In this document: positions 56,598 through 64,000 of the stretch, piece after piece | How the letters are laid out: each line of letters begins with the position of its first letter | Numbering within the stretch: position 1 is the first letter of the stretch | Assembly (NCBI RefSeq): GCF_022695595.1 | Contig: NZ_CP074380.1 | Coordinates: forward strand, 4,104,001-4,168,000 | DNA length: 64,000 nt | From: Streptomyces sp. MST-110588 | Lineage (GTDB): Bacteria > Actinomycetota > Actinomycetes > Streptomycetales > Streptomycetaceae | Reading direction: 5' to 3' | Notes under the pieces: generated by a model | Database searches by the model: none | Seen by the model: the letters and a program-made list of their open reading frames with translations, nothing else | What the model was told of the DNA's origin: nothing | Translations under genes and position numbers: made by a program

Positions 56598-56808
56598 GCC
56601 CGTACGTACGGGCGGGCCGGGTCGCTCCCTTGTCCGGTTGGGGGCCGTCATCCGGTGCAAGGGGAGAGCCGTGCCGTCGTCGCCGTCGTCCCGCCTGCCC
56701 CGGTGACGACGCGGACGGCTTCGGCGGAAGCTGGGGCGGGCAGGACACCCCGGAGCAGCAGGCGGGTGATGTCCGCCTGCTGCTTCGGGGTGTCTTCGTG
56801 CGCGGTGG
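56598..56808. other. Gene-free interval with hairpin
   Basis: A 210-bp stretch. An inverted repeat CACCCCGGAGCAGCAGGCGG...CCGCCTGCTGCTTCGGGGTG (about 56747-56792; near-perfect, 20 bp arms) looks like a terminator shared by the convergent flanking genes. No gene supported. Confidence 0.55.
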
Positions 56809-57249
56809 TCACTCGTCGTCCTCCGGCTGGGGACGGGCCAGGCGGCCGAGCAGGGTTACCGCGTCATCGAGGGGCACCGGCCGGAAGAACCGCTTGTCGA
56901 CGAGTTCGACGGCGGCGATCGCGCGTGGGGCCAGGTCGGCGCCGGTGTGGGTGACGCGCAGCCGTTTGGCGCGGGTGTCGGCCGGGTCGACTTCGCGTTC
57001 GATGAGTCCTTTGTGCTCCAGGGCGCGCAAAACCTGGGAGGTCATCTTGATGTCGGTGCCCGCTTGGCGGGCGAGGGTCAGTTGATTGGGGTGCTCGCCC
57101 TGGGTGTTGAGCCACCAGGCACAGGCGAGCAGCACGAACTGTACGTGGGTGAGACCGAGAGGGGTCAGGGCTGCGGCGATGTCGCGCTGCCAGCGCAGGG
57201 TGGCGTGCCACAGCAGGAATCCGGGGCTCTCGCCGGGGGTGAGGTCCAT
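56809..57249 (-). CDS. MarR-family regulator
   Basis: 146 residues from ATG 57249, overlapping the stop of the SRPBCC gene by one base (TGATG). Winged helix-turn-helix: LTLARQAGTDIKMTSQVLRALEHKGLIEREVDPADTRAKRLRVTHTG, with the typical DxRxxR-like wing (read in parts). Preceded by a helix starting FLLWHATLRWQRDIAAAL. It is coupled to the SRPBCC protein, which may provide ligand sensing or be its target; a shared transcript is likely. Confidence 0.88.
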   Translation of the reverse strand: MDLTPGESPGFLLWHATLRWQRDIAAALTPLGLTHVQFVLLACAWWLNTQGEHPNQLTLARQAGTDIKMTSQVLRALEHKGLIEREVDPADTRAKRLRVTHTGADLAPRAIAAVELVDKRFFRPVPLDDAVTLLGRLARPQPEDDE

Positions 57250-57665
57250 CAGCGTCGAGCCAGCTCGACCAGCGAGGCCATGGTGTCGGGCCAGTCGGCG
57301 GTGATGCCCGGGCCGATGCGCGGGCCGGCCTCTTCGGCGCCGGGGCCGGTGATCTCCATCCGGTACACCACCCGGATCCGGTCGTCGTCGGTGTGGTCGA
57401 TTCGGTGGGTGGTCCGCAGCACCAGGTCGCCGAAGCGGGCCTCGTCGACGAATCGTTCGTTCTCGACGGCCTCGGCGATGCGCAGCAGGACCGGATCGTC
57501 TCCTGGCGGCGTCATCGTGATGTGGGTGCCCGTCGCGAACGGGCCATCGATCTCGATCTTCTCGATCTCGGCGTTCCAGGTGCCCCAGTTCTCCACATCG
57601 GCCCAGAGCCGCCAGATCGCCTCGGGGGCGGCGCCGGTCTCGACGCTGTGCTCGTACTCCCACAT
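57249..57665 (-). CDS. SRPBCC-family protein
   Basis: 138 residues; ATG 57665 with AAGGGAG upstream. START/polyketide-cyclase-like fold: YEHSVETGAAPEAIWRLWADVENWGTWNAEIEKIEIDG, a buried beta-sheet, and C-terminal helix WPDTMASLVELARR. Likely binds a hydrophobic ligand. It heads a coupled pair with the MarR regulator. A pentameric 15-bp repeat array sits immediately upstream. Confidence 0.88.
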   Translation of the reverse strand: MWEYEHSVETGAAPEAIWRLWADVENWGTWNAEIEKIEIDGPFATGTHITMTPPGDDPVLLRIAEAVENERFVDEARFGDLVLRTTHRIDHTDDDRIRVVYRMEITGPGAEEAGPRIGPGITADWPDTMASLVELARR

Positions 57666-57710
57666 GTGCGGTCTCCCTTGGAAAGCCCCGGCCGGTGATG
57701 TGCCCGGAGG

Positions 57711-57800
57711 TTGTCTGCGCGAAGGTTACCTACGCGGAGATTGCCTGCGCGCAGATTGTCTGTGCAGAGACTATCTGCGCGGAGGCTACCTGTCGAGAGG
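57711..57800. repeat. Six 15-bp repeats, pentapeptide-like on one strand
   Basis: Six contiguous imperfect 15-bp units (57711, 57726, 57741, 57756, 57771, 57786), centred on TNNCTGCGCGGAGA. On the minus strand they read as NLRAG, NLRVG, NLRAD, NLRAH, the A(D/N)LxR rhythm of pentapeptide repeats, but no start or full domain is present. They fill the gap between the MarR stop (57804) and the SRPBCC start. Confidence 0.85.
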
Positions 57801-57803
57801 CGT

Positions 57804-58292
57804 TCAGACCCTGTCCGTCGACATCGCATCCATCGCTTCGGAGAGGGTTTCCAGGGCCGTCATGACCTGGGCGAACCGCTCCGGGCCGCCGAGTTGTTCG
57901 CTCAGGCGGCGGGCGAGGTCGCTGTGGGCGGGGCGGATGCGCCGTACCGCCGCCAGGCCCTCGTCGGTCGCCGCGACCAGTTTCGCGCGGCGGTGCGCGG
58001 GGTTGGGGCGGTACTCGGCCAGGCCGCGTTCCACCAGCAGGTCCGCGATGCGCTGCACGCTCTGCCGGGTGATGCCCATCTCCCGCGCGATGCCGGACAC
58101 CGGCAGCGGCGTGCGCAGTACGGCGCCCAGCACCTGCCACCAGGCGGCGGTCAGCCCGGCCGGGCGCGCCAACTGCTCGGAGACGGCGAGGAACTGACCG
58201 TTGAGGCGGAAGGCGGCCAGGGCGGTACGGCTGAGCAGGTCGGGGACAGGGGGAGCCGTATGCGCGCGGGGTGTTCGTGGAGTGCGGGTCAT
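57804..58292 (-). CDS. MarR-family regulator
   Basis: 162 residues from ATG 58292, overlapping the DJ-1/PfpI gene stop (ATGA). Winged helix-turn-helix with GLTAAWWQVLGAVLRTPLPVSGIAREMGITRQSVQRIADLLVERGLAEY and wing NPAHRRAKLVAATDEG (read in parts). Tight coupling to the upstream PfpI-like gene and the repeated palindromes over that gene's promoter suggest autorepression of the pair, possibly relieved by oxidants or phenolics. Confidence 0.9.
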   Translation of the reverse strand: MTRTPRTPRAHTAPPVPDLLSRTALAAFRLNGQFLAVSEQLARPAGLTAAWWQVLGAVLRTPLPVSGIAREMGITRQSVQRIADLLVERGLAEYRPNPAHRRAKLVAATDEGLAAVRRIRPAHSDLARRLSEQLGGPERFAQVMTALETLSEAMDAMSTDRV

Positions 58293-58969
58293 CGGGCGGT
58301 GGTCGCGTTCATCAGGACGGGGAACGCGGTCGCGTCCGAGTGGCGGTGCAGGCGGAACCAGGCGTCCAGTACGGGCGGTTCCATCACGTCCAGCTCCGCG
58401 AAGATCTCGCGGGCGAAGGCGACCGGTTCGGTCGGGCCGGCGGTAATCAGTCCGCGGTCGCGTACGGCGTCCGTATCGCGGTAGCGGTCGGCGCCCTGGT
58501 AGCCGGGCTGGGCGGCGAGGTAGTCCAGGACGGCGCTGGTGTGCGTACGGTCATCGAGCAGGCCCTCGCGAGCCAGGCCGGCCGTCGCACCGCAGATGGC
58601 CGCGACCGGCACGCCCGCCTCCAGGAACTCCCGGGCCTTGCGGGCGAAGGGGGCCAGTTCCTCGCCGCTGTCCCAGAGGGAGGCGCCGGGGAGGATCAGC
58701 AGCGCGCTGTCCTGGGGGCGCAGGGCGTCCAGGGCGAGGTCGGGGAGGACGCGTATGCCTCCCATCGTGGTCACGGGGGCGGATCCGGTGGTGGTGGCGG
58801 CGACGGTGGCGATGCGGAAGCCGTCGCCCGGGGTGGTGTGGAAGTACGTGCCCTGGCGCAGCACTGTGGCGGCGTGGCCGAACTCCCAGTCGGCGGCGGT
58901 GTCGTAAAGGGCGAGGTGTACGGCCTTGGGGGACGGCGTCGGTGCTGCTGCCGGTGTCGTGGAAGTCAT
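58289..58969 (-). CDS. DJ-1/PfpI-family protein
   Basis: 226 residues from ATG 58969. The glutamine-amidotransferase-like fold has VHLALYDTAADWEFGHAATVL, LLILPGASLWDSG and the nucleophile elbow VAAICGATAGLAREGLLDDR with Cys, then the GLITAGPTEPVAFAREIFAELDV end (read in parts). Members act as glyoxalases, proteases, or sulfinyl/stress hydrolases. It is cotranscribed with a MarR regulator. Promoter TTGACA-N17-CAGCAT ends 6 nt from the ATG, with operators over both hexamers. Confidence 0.9.
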   Translation of the reverse strand: MTSTTPAAAPTPSPKAVHLALYDTAADWEFGHAATVLRQGTYFHTTPGDGFRIATVAATTTGSAPVTTMGGIRVLPDLALDALRPQDSALLILPGASLWDSGEELAPFARKAREFLEAGVPVAAICGATAGLAREGLLDDRTHTSAVLDYLAAQPGYQGADRYRDTDAVRDRGLITAGPTEPVAFAREIFAELDVMEPPVLDAWFRLHRHSDATAFPVLMNATTAR

Positions 58970-59004
58970 GACAGCATGCTGTCGTAAAGGCAGTGTGCTG
59001 TCAA
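58970..59004 (-). promoter_or_regulatory. Promoter and MarR operators of the PfpI-MarR pair
   Basis: On the minus strand: -35 TTGACA (58999-59004), 17-bp spacer, -10 CAGCAT (58976-58981), then 6 nt to ATG 58969. A perfect 14-bp palindrome GACAGCATGCTGTC (58970-58983) covers the -10. A second copy at 58989-59002, 11 of 14 identical and 19 bp away, covers the -35. Confidence 0.75.
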
Positions 59005-59062
59005 TGCTTTGCGAATACTTGGAACTTCTCGGCCTGCCCGTGCGTACACATGTCAGCACGCT

Positions 59063-59098
59063 CTGTTCCCGCTGTTCCCGCTGTTCCCGCTGTTCCCG
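59063..59098. repeat. Four exact 9-bp repeats
   Basis: CTGTTCCCG four times in tandem, in the gap between the PfpI gene and the VTC-domain gene, 44 bp before the latter's start. Confidence 0.9.
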
Positions 59099-59141
59099 CC
59101 TCTCCGCTGTTCCTCCCGTCCCTCCGGCGCAAGGAGACCGA

Positions 59142-59996
59142 GTGACTCCCGTGATTCCCGCCGTACGGGCCATCGGGCGGGCCGCCATGGCCGCGCGTCC
59201 CGTCACCCTCGCCGAATTACAGGCGCGCGCCGAGCTGTTGACCCGCTTCGAACGCAGCTACCTCGTGCCGGTCGAGGTCTTCGCGGAGTTCGCGGCGCGG
59301 CTGACCGACCCGCGCCGGCCCGGCGGGCCGCTGCGCAGCCTGTGTGTCAACGGCCGCCGCTGGTTCGCGTACCAGTCCCTCTCCTACGACACCCCTGACC
59401 TGCGGTCCTTCTACGACGACCGGCAGCGGCGACGGTGCCGCTTCAAGATCCGCGAGCGGCTGTACGCGGACACCGGCGAGCGGCAGTTCGAGATCAAGCT
59501 CAGGGGGCGGCGGGGCGAGACGGTCAAGCGGCGGCAGCAACTCCTGCCGGAGGACGCGGCGCTGGGGCACGGCCCGCGCCGCTTCCTCGCCTCCGTACTG
59601 CATCGCGCGTACGGCATGGCGGCGCCCGAGGAGCTGGCGCCCTCCCTGTGCACGGAGTACCAGCGGGCCACGTTCGTGGGGAACGGGCAGCGGATCACCT
59701 GTGACGCGGGCCTGATCTGCCGGGACCTTGCGACCGGGCGCGCCATACGGGCCGACGGCGGGCTCGTCCTCGTACAGACCAAGCGAGGGGCCGGAGGGGT
59801 GGGGCGGACGGAGTCAGCCGCTCCGCCGGTCGACGCGGAGGCCGACGCCGATGTGGACCGGATGCTGCGGGAGTACGGGATATCCGCCTCGGGGTTCACC
59901 AAATACTGCGGCGCGCTGTCGGCGCTGCGGCCGGACCTGGTCTCGCCGTGCTGGCGGGCGACGGTGCGTACGGCCTTCCCGCGGGCGGCGGCGTAG
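59142..59996 (+). CDS. VTC-domain protein, polyphosphate-polymerase-like
   Basis: 284 residues from GTG 59142, with a perfect AAGGAG 5 nt upstream. The VTC (CYTH/triphosphate-tunnel) fold is shown by ELLTRFERSYLVPVEVFAEFAARL, SLCVNGRRWFAYQSLSYDTPDLRSFYDD (read in parts), RCRFKIRERLYADTGERQFEIKLR with Lys/Arg in the tunnel, and TCDAGLICRDLATG. Members bind phosphate polymers or triphosphates; eukaryotic VTC makes polyphosphate. Bacterial copies usually neighbour CotH or DUF4956 genes, which are absent here. Cytoplasmic; no membrane helices. Confidence 0.82.
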   Translation: MTPVIPAVRAIGRAAMAARPVTLAELQARAELLTRFERSYLVPVEVFAEFAARLTDPRRPGGPLRSLCVNGRRWFAYQSLSYDTPDLRSFYDDRQRRRCRFKIRERLYADTGERQFEIKLRGRRGETVKRRQQLLPEDAALGHGPRRFLASVLHRAYGMAAPEELAPSLCTEYQRATFVGNGQRITCDAGLICRDLATGRAIRADGGLVLVQTKRGAGGVGRTESAAPPVDAEADADVDRMLREYGISASGFTKYCGALSALRPDLVSPCWRATVRTAFPRAAA

Positions 59997-60164
59997 CGGG
60001 CGCGCGCCTCGGCCGCCTGCCCGGGCTCGGTGCCGACAGTCTGTCCGGGGTCGTGGCGAGGGCCGTACAGACTGTCGGTACCGGCGGCCGGGGCGTGATC
60101 CCTAGGGTGGGGGCGTCCGCCATCCCTGAGCCCCGGCGGGCCCGAGCGATCCGAGGTAGTGACC

Positions 60165-61523
60165 GTGACCACGACGCAACCCGACCCGGCAGCCGGCGCG
60201 GCCGTACGCGCCGCCGACCGCGCGCACGTCTTCCACTCCTGGTCCGCCCAGGGCCTCATCGACCCGCTGGCCGTGGCGGGCGCCGAGGGCGCGTACTTCT
60301 GGGACTACGACGGCAACCGCTACCTGGACTTCTCCTCCCAACTGGTCAACACCAACATCGGGCACCAGCACCCGAAGGTCGTCGCCGCCATCCAGGAGCA
60401 GGCGGCCGAGCTGTGCACGCTCGCCCCGGGCTTCGCCGTGGACGTACGGTCCGAGGCGGCCCGGCTGATCGCCGGGCGTACCCCCGGCGACCTCGACAAG
60501 ATCTTCTTCACCAACGGCGGCGCGGAGGCGGTGGAGAACGCCGTCCGGATGGCGCGGCTGCACACCGGCCGCCCCAAGGTGCTCTCCGCCTACCGCTCGT
60601 ACCACGGCGCCACCGCCGCCGCGATCAACCTCACCGGAGACCCGCGCCGTTGGGCCTCGGACACCGCCTCCGCCGGGGTCGTCCACTTCTGGGGTCCGTT
60701 CCTGTACCGCTCGGCCTTCCATGCCGGGACCGAGGAGCAGGAGTGCTCCCGCGCGCTGCGGCACCTGGAGGACATCATCACCTTCGAGGGGCCGCAGACG
60801 ATCGCCGCGATCATCCTGGAGACCGTCCCCGGCACGGCCGGGATCATGGTCCCGCCGCCCGGTTACCTGTCCGGCGTCCGCGAGATCTGCGACCGCTACG
60901 GCATCGTCTACATCCTGGACGAGGTCATGGCGGGATTCGGGCGTACGGGACGCTGGTTCGCCGCCGACCACTTCGGCGTCACCCCCGACCTGCTGACCTT
61001 CGCCAAGGGCGTCAACTCCGGCTACGTACCGATGGGCGGTGTCGCCATCAGCGCGGAGATCGCCGCCACCTTCGACCAGCGGCCCTACCCGGGCGGTCTG
61101 ACGTACTCCGGTCACCCGCTGGCCTGCGCCTCCGCCGTCGCCACGATCAACGCGATGGCCGAGGAGCGGATCGTGGAGAACGCCGCCGAGATCGGCGAGA
61201 AGGTGCTCGGGCCGGGGCTGCGCGAGCTGGCCGAGCGGCACCCGAGTGTCGGCGAGGTCCGTGGCATGGGCGTCTTCTGGGCCCTGGAACTGGTCAGGAA
61301 CAAGGAGACCCGCGAGCCGCTGGTGCCGTACAACGCGGCGGGCGCGGCGAACGCGCCGATGGCCGAGTTCGCGGCGGCCTGCAAGCGCGGCGGCCTGTGG
61401 CCCTTCGTCAACATGAACCGGACGCACGCCGTCCCGGCCTGCACGATCACCGAGGCGGAGGCGAAGGAGGGCCTGGCCGTCCTGGACGAGGCGCTGTCGG
61501 CGGCGGACGCGCACACGGTGTGA
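60165..61523 (+). CDS. Class III (aspartate-family) aminotransferase
   Basis: 452 residues from GTG 60165, with GAGG 8 nt upstream; GTG 60159 is the alternative. PLP-enzyme blocks: FTNGGAEAVENAVRMAR, the Asp in YILDEVMAGFGRTGRWFA and the Lys in LTFAKGVNSGYVPMGG. Close to omega-amino acid-pyruvate or beta-alanine aminotransferases; the amino donor is not predictable. The 168-bp gap after VTC is not obviously promoter-rich. An 18-bp triplicated motif straddles the stop codon. Confidence 0.9.
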   Translation: MTTTQPDPAAGAAVRAADRAHVFHSWSAQGLIDPLAVAGAEGAYFWDYDGNRYLDFSSQLVNTNIGHQHPKVVAAIQEQAAELCTLAPGFAVDVRSEAARLIAGRTPGDLDKIFFTNGGAEAVENAVRMARLHTGRPKVLSAYRSYHGATAAAINLTGDPRRWASDTASAGVVHFWGPFLYRSAFHAGTEEQECSRALRHLEDIITFEGPQTIAAIILETVPGTAGIMVPPPGYLSGVREICDRYGIVYILDEVMAGFGRTGRWFAADHFGVTPDLLTFAKGVNSGYVPMGGVAISAEIAATFDQRPYPGGLTYSGHPLACASAVATINAMAEERIVENAAEIGEKVLGPGLRELAERHPSVGEVRGMGVFWALELVRNKETREPLVPYNAAGAANAPMAEFAAACKRGGLWPFVNMNRTHAVPACTITEAEAKEGLAVLDEALSAADAHTV

Positions 61524-61562
61524 GACGTGCACACGGTGTGAGGCGCGCACACGGTGTGAGGG
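61509..61562 (+). repeat. Three 18-bp units across the aminotransferase stop
   Basis: Three tandem units of GYGCACACGGTGTGAG-type (61509, 61527, 61545), each with the palindrome CACAC-G-GTGTG. The first contains the stop codon, so duplication could not alter the protein. The array may act as a 3' structure. Confidence 0.85.
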
Positions 61563-61759
61563 GTAGGCGCTCAGTCGGCTTCAGGCATCCCGTTTACCCG
61601 CTTATCGGCTCATATATGGAGTGGGTATCGGCCACCCACTCGCGTTGCCCGCTGTCACACACAGTCACTCGTTCGGGTTAGTCGTCAACGCTGCGTAAGT
61701 ACGTCACTCACTCCCGGGCATGCCCATGGCGTTCTGTCCCCGCCAAAAGGATGTGCAGC

Positions 61760-62314
61760 ATGAATCGCTCCACCCGACGCCGTCTCGCCGTCGCCGCCGT
61801 CGCGGCAACGGCCTTGGCCGTCCCGGCCGTTCCCGCCGTCGCGGCCCCCGCCGCGGCCACCGGCAGCTCCCAGGAAGTGCGCAGCGTCGAGCTCTACCGT
61901 GGCACCGAGCAGGAAGCCGCACAGATGCGCGTGGCGCTGTGCGTCAAGAGGACCGGCGCGCTGACGCTGACGGTGACCGCCCGGGCCCTGGCTCCGGGGC
62001 AGGACGCGCAGGGAGCGTGCATGACCGTCCAGCCGCCGCAGCCGCCCGGCTTCCCGAGCGACGACGCCCGTACGGTCCCCACCCGTACGGACGCCACTCG
62101 TGCGGCCGTCGCCCGGGTCGCTCCGTACGACTACAACGCCGGTGAGCAGGACATCCTGGTCGGCACCAGCGCCGCCGCCCTCGAAAGGGTGCAGATCCCC
62201 CTCTGCACCGTTCTGGGCTCCGACCCCAGCATCGTCTCGATCGTGGTAAGTCCCCTGTCTCCCGACAGCAACTGTGCCACCGCGCAGGGTTCGGACCTCT
62301 CCCGCCTCCTGTGA
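61760..62314 (+). CDS. Secreted cysteine-containing protein of unknown function
   Basis: 184 residues from ATG 61760, with AAAAGG about 10 nt upstream; ATG 61751 is an alternative. Signal peptide: NRSTRRRLAVAAVAATALAVPAVPAVAAPA, cleaved near residue 31-36 (read in parts). Mature part contains four Cys (VALCVKR, GACMTV, PLCTVL, SNCATA), likely two disulfides, and a repeated-strand look; no known domain. Probably exported by Sec and folded in the cell wall or medium. A branched hairpin terminator follows. Confidence 0.7.
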   Translation: MNRSTRRRLAVAAVAATALAVPAVPAVAAPAAATGSSQEVRSVELYRGTEQEAAQMRVALCVKRTGALTLTVTARALAPGQDAQGACMTVQPPQPPGFPSDDARTVPTRTDATRAAVARVAPYDYNAGEQDILVGTSAAALERVQIPLCTVLGSDPSIVSIVVSPLSPDSNCATAQGSDLSRLL

Positions 62315-62395
62315 GCCCGGCGGCCTGCCGCGTGTGAGGCCGATGGTCCCCCGCGTGTGAGGCAGATGGTCCACCCTCTCTGAGAGCGGTGGCCG

Positions 62396-62439
62396 CGCGC
62401 CCCCGTCGAGTCCCGCGCCCGGGACCCGGCGGGGGCGCG
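62396..62439 (+). terminator. Branched hairpin terminator of the secreted protein gene
   Basis: Outer 10-bp stem CGCGCCCCCG/CGGGGGCGCG enclosing an inner perfect GTCCCG-CGCC-CGGGAC hairpin, about 80 nt after the stop. Confidence 0.65.
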
Positions 62440-62572
62440 TCGTGTTCCCCGCGCGTCTCTTCCGTACCGGTTCGCTACCGGTTCCGTACCGGATTCTGTC
62501 GCTTCCGTACCGATGCGTACAGATTTCCCGCAGTCCCGCCCGGCGCGTTACCTATGCGACGCACGGGCCGGA

Positions 62573-62604
62573 GCGGCCCTCGCCTATCGTGTGGCGAGGG
62601 CCGC
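62573..62604. promoter_or_regulatory. Inverted repeat upstream of the GntR gene
   Basis: GCGGCCCTCGCC and GGCGAGGGCCGC separated by 8 nt. It may be an operator for the GntR regulator or a leader hairpin. Confidence 0.5.
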
Positions 62605-62652
62605 TTCCCTGCCGTGCGGTCATGAGGACGGACGTCTAAGGAGACGGACACG

Positions 62653-63330
62653 ATGCCCGCCGGCACAGTCAGCGGAGTCATACGTCGCAGCACGCTGCGC
62701 CAGCAGATCGCCGACGCGCTGCGCGACGAGGTCCTGGCCGGCCGGCTGCCGTCGGGCCACCAGTTCACGGTCAAGGAGATCGCCGAGCAGTACGGGGTCT
62801 CCGCGACCCCCGTACGCGAGGCGCTGCTCGACCTGTGTGCCCAGGGCCTCCTGGACGTCGAACAGCACCGCGGCTTCAGCGTCCACGCCTTCACGGCCGA
62901 GGACTTCCGGGCGATGGTCGACGCCCGCACACTCATCATCGAGGGGATCTTCCGCAGCAGCGCGGAGCGGGCGGTGCGGGCCCTGTCGGACGAGGCGCTG
63001 GCGTCCATCCGGCGCCGGGCGGAGGAGGCCGAGCGTGCCGCGCGCGCCGGTGACCTGGACGTACTGATCGGGTACGACCTGCGGTTCTGGCGCGAGCTGG
63101 GCAGCATCGTAGGGAACCCGTACATCTCGGACTTCCTGGACCGGGTCCGCGTACAGACGTGGATGTTCGCGGTGCCGCTGCTGCGGCGCCGGGCCGATCT
63201 GCGCGGACACCTGTGGCACGGCCACCGGGAGCTGGTCGCCGCCGTCGTCGGCCGCGATCTGGCCGAGGCGCAGCGGCTCGTGCGGGAGTACAACGAGCAC
63301 TCCCTCACCCTCGTCGGGGACCTCGCCTAG
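62653..63330 (+). CDS. GntR-family regulator (FCD/FadR type)
   Basis: 225 residues from ATG 62653, with AAGGAG 9 nt upstream. N-terminal winged helix-turn-helix: LRQQIADALRDEVLAGRLPSGHQFTVKEIAEQYGVSATPVREALLDL (read in parts). The C-terminal helical FCD ligand domain (about 80-220) retains His residues in HGHRELVAAVVGRD that bind a metal in this group. FCD regulators usually sense organic acids. The adjacent downstream gene starts 87 nt later; whether it is regulated is unknown. Confidence 0.92.
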   Translation: MPAGTVSGVIRRSTLRQQIADALRDEVLAGRLPSGHQFTVKEIAEQYGVSATPVREALLDLCAQGLLDVEQHRGFSVHAFTAEDFRAMVDARTLIIEGIFRSSAERAVRALSDEALASIRRRAEEAERAARAGDLDVLIGYDLRFWRELGSIVGNPYISDFLDRVRVQTWMFAVPLLRRRADLRGHLWHGHRELVAAVVGRDLAEAQRLVREYNEHSLTLVGDLA

Positions 63331-63417
63331 CACTACGCTGTCCCGACCGTACCGACGCGTACACCGGCCCCACCCACCGCCCCGGAACGGGGCGTCCCCG
63401 ACCGGAAGCGAGCACTC

Positions 63418-64000
63418 GTGGCCTGTGACCTGTGGCTGGTCCCCCTTGTCGACGTGCTGTGCCACAGCCCCGACAACCCCTTCTCCGAAGAGATCGCGGC
63501 CTACGACGCGGCCCTGACGGAAGCGGGCCTGCCGCCCGTACCGGTCTTCAGCTACATGCCCGGCCTGTCCGGAGACGTGGCGCCGGTCGCCGGCTTCGAC
63601 TACGACGCGCTGCACTTCCTGCGCCGGGCCTACCTGCTCCAGATCTGCGGCCTGGAAGTGACGCCGGTGGACGAACTGGGCGGGGACTACGAACAGTTGC
63701 TGGAGATGTTCGAGACCACGGCCCAGCAGTCGCATCTGGTGTGGCACTACGACTACGCGGGGGCGTACGTCCCCGTCGACTTCCCCTTCCCGCTCGCCAA
63801 CGACGAACTCCTGGAGCGCGGCGGGCCGTTGGGCTCCGCACACGGATTGCTGCGCGATCTGGGGCTGGTCGCGCCGGCCATCGGGATCGACCCGGCCAAC
63901 CCGCCGGCCGCGCCCGCGCCGCCCGTACGGCCCACGTCCCTGGAGGAGCGGGCGAGCGTGGAGCCCGCCGAGGCCGGGCCGTTCGCGCGGGAACGGCATG
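63418..64000 (+). CDS. Hypothetical protein, 3' truncated by the window edge
   Basis: GTG 63418 opens a frame with no stop to the window end (194 codons). GGAAGCGAG lies upstream. The sequence begins VACDLWLVPLVDVLCHSPDN and has a soluble, acidic, aromatic-rich character with no transmembrane helix or signal peptide; a Pro/Ala-rich linker near residue 165 precedes the cut. Good third-position GC and no frame competition on the other strand support it as real. I do not recognise a family. It may form a unit with the GntR gene (87 nt apart). Confidence 0.6.
   Translation, partial: MACDLWLVPLVDVLCHSPDNPFSEEIAAYDAALTEAGLPPVPVFSYMPGLSGDVAPVAGFDYDALHFLRRAYLLQICGLEVTPVDELGGDYEQLLEMFETTAQQSHLVWHYDYAGAYVPVDFPFPLANDELLERGGPLGSAHGLLRDLGLVAPAIGIDPANPPAAPAPPVRPTSLEERASVEPAEAGPFARERH

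Larger units (their letters stand above)
62315..62652. other. Gene-free interval with two large hairpins
   Basis: About 338 bp. It holds a branched terminator at 62396-62439 and an inverted repeat of 12+12 bp with an 8-nt loop at 62573-62604, about 50 bp before the GntR gene, a possible operator or 5'-leader hairpin. No coding region is supported. Confidence 0.6.

Overview
The window is high-GC actinobacterial chromosome and reads as Streptomyces core chromosome. The evidence is strong G/C bias at third codon positions, many GTG starts, HspR/HAIR heat-shock control, a consensus parS site, and a gene order (dnaK-grpE-dnaJ-hspR, clpB, DUF2617-spermidine synthase, pyrE, fba, DUF3151, kynA-kynU-kynB, purA) that, from memory, matches the conserved S. 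coelicolor region around SCO3629-SCO3671. No rRNA, tRNA, transposase, integrase or prophage gene was seen.

Layout. 1-2.6 kb: the end of a WXG100 protein gene, a large WXG-type (type VII secretion-like) protein and a membrane protein, all overlapping. 2.8-9.4 kb: a secreted SGNH hydrolase with a ricin-B lectin tail, a Yip1-type membrane protein, an AraC regulator, a two-repeat orphan I-E-type CRISPR remnant, an orphan sensor-domain membrane protein and a Vat-like acetyltransferase. 9.6-16.8 kb: a membrane Fe-S/CCG-domain oxidoreductase, divergent from dnaK-grpE-dnaJ-hspR. 17.2-24.4 kb: an F420/PPOX-type enzyme, a Uma2 protein, HspR-controlled clpB (frameshifted), a YbjN protein, and a serine beta-lactamase-like hydrolase divergent from a TetR regulator.

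24.5-37.3 kb: a PIG-V-like mannosyltransferase, an aminotransferase, a His/Cys-rich small membrane protein, DUF2617, a membrane spermidine synthase-like protein, a CoxG-like protein, AraC plus VOC, GNAT, an aldose epimerase, pyrE, a parS-containing hairpin, fba and DUF3151. 37.5-40.9 kb: the tryptophan-to-anthranilate operon kynA-kynU-kynB, with kynB frameshifted. 40.9-52.1 kb: a NarL-type two-component system, DUF1707, a GlxA-type regulator divergent from a cupin, a frameshifted P450, an inverted pair of DnaA boxes, an SDR divergent from an XRE regulator, and an ABC exporter divergent from a GbsR/MarR-like regulator with a clear operator.

52.1-64 kb: a lipid-kinase-like protein divergent from purA, a DUF397/XRE (DUF5753) cluster with two small coupled genes, MarR-SRPBCC, DJ-1/PfpI-MarR with operators over its promoter, a VTC-domain protein, a class III aminotransferase, a secreted protein, a GntR regulator and a truncated last gene.

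Two patterns cut across the window. First, three otherwise conserved genes (clpB, kynB, P450) each lose one C from a C run, which looks more like an assembly homopolymer problem than three independent gene deaths. Second, gene borders and a few coding linkers carry many short perfect or near-perfect tandem repeats (7, 9, 10, 11, 12, 15, 16, 18 and 19 bp units). Several genes also have a TANNNT -10 element 6-7 nt before the start codon, as expected for leaderless mRNAs.
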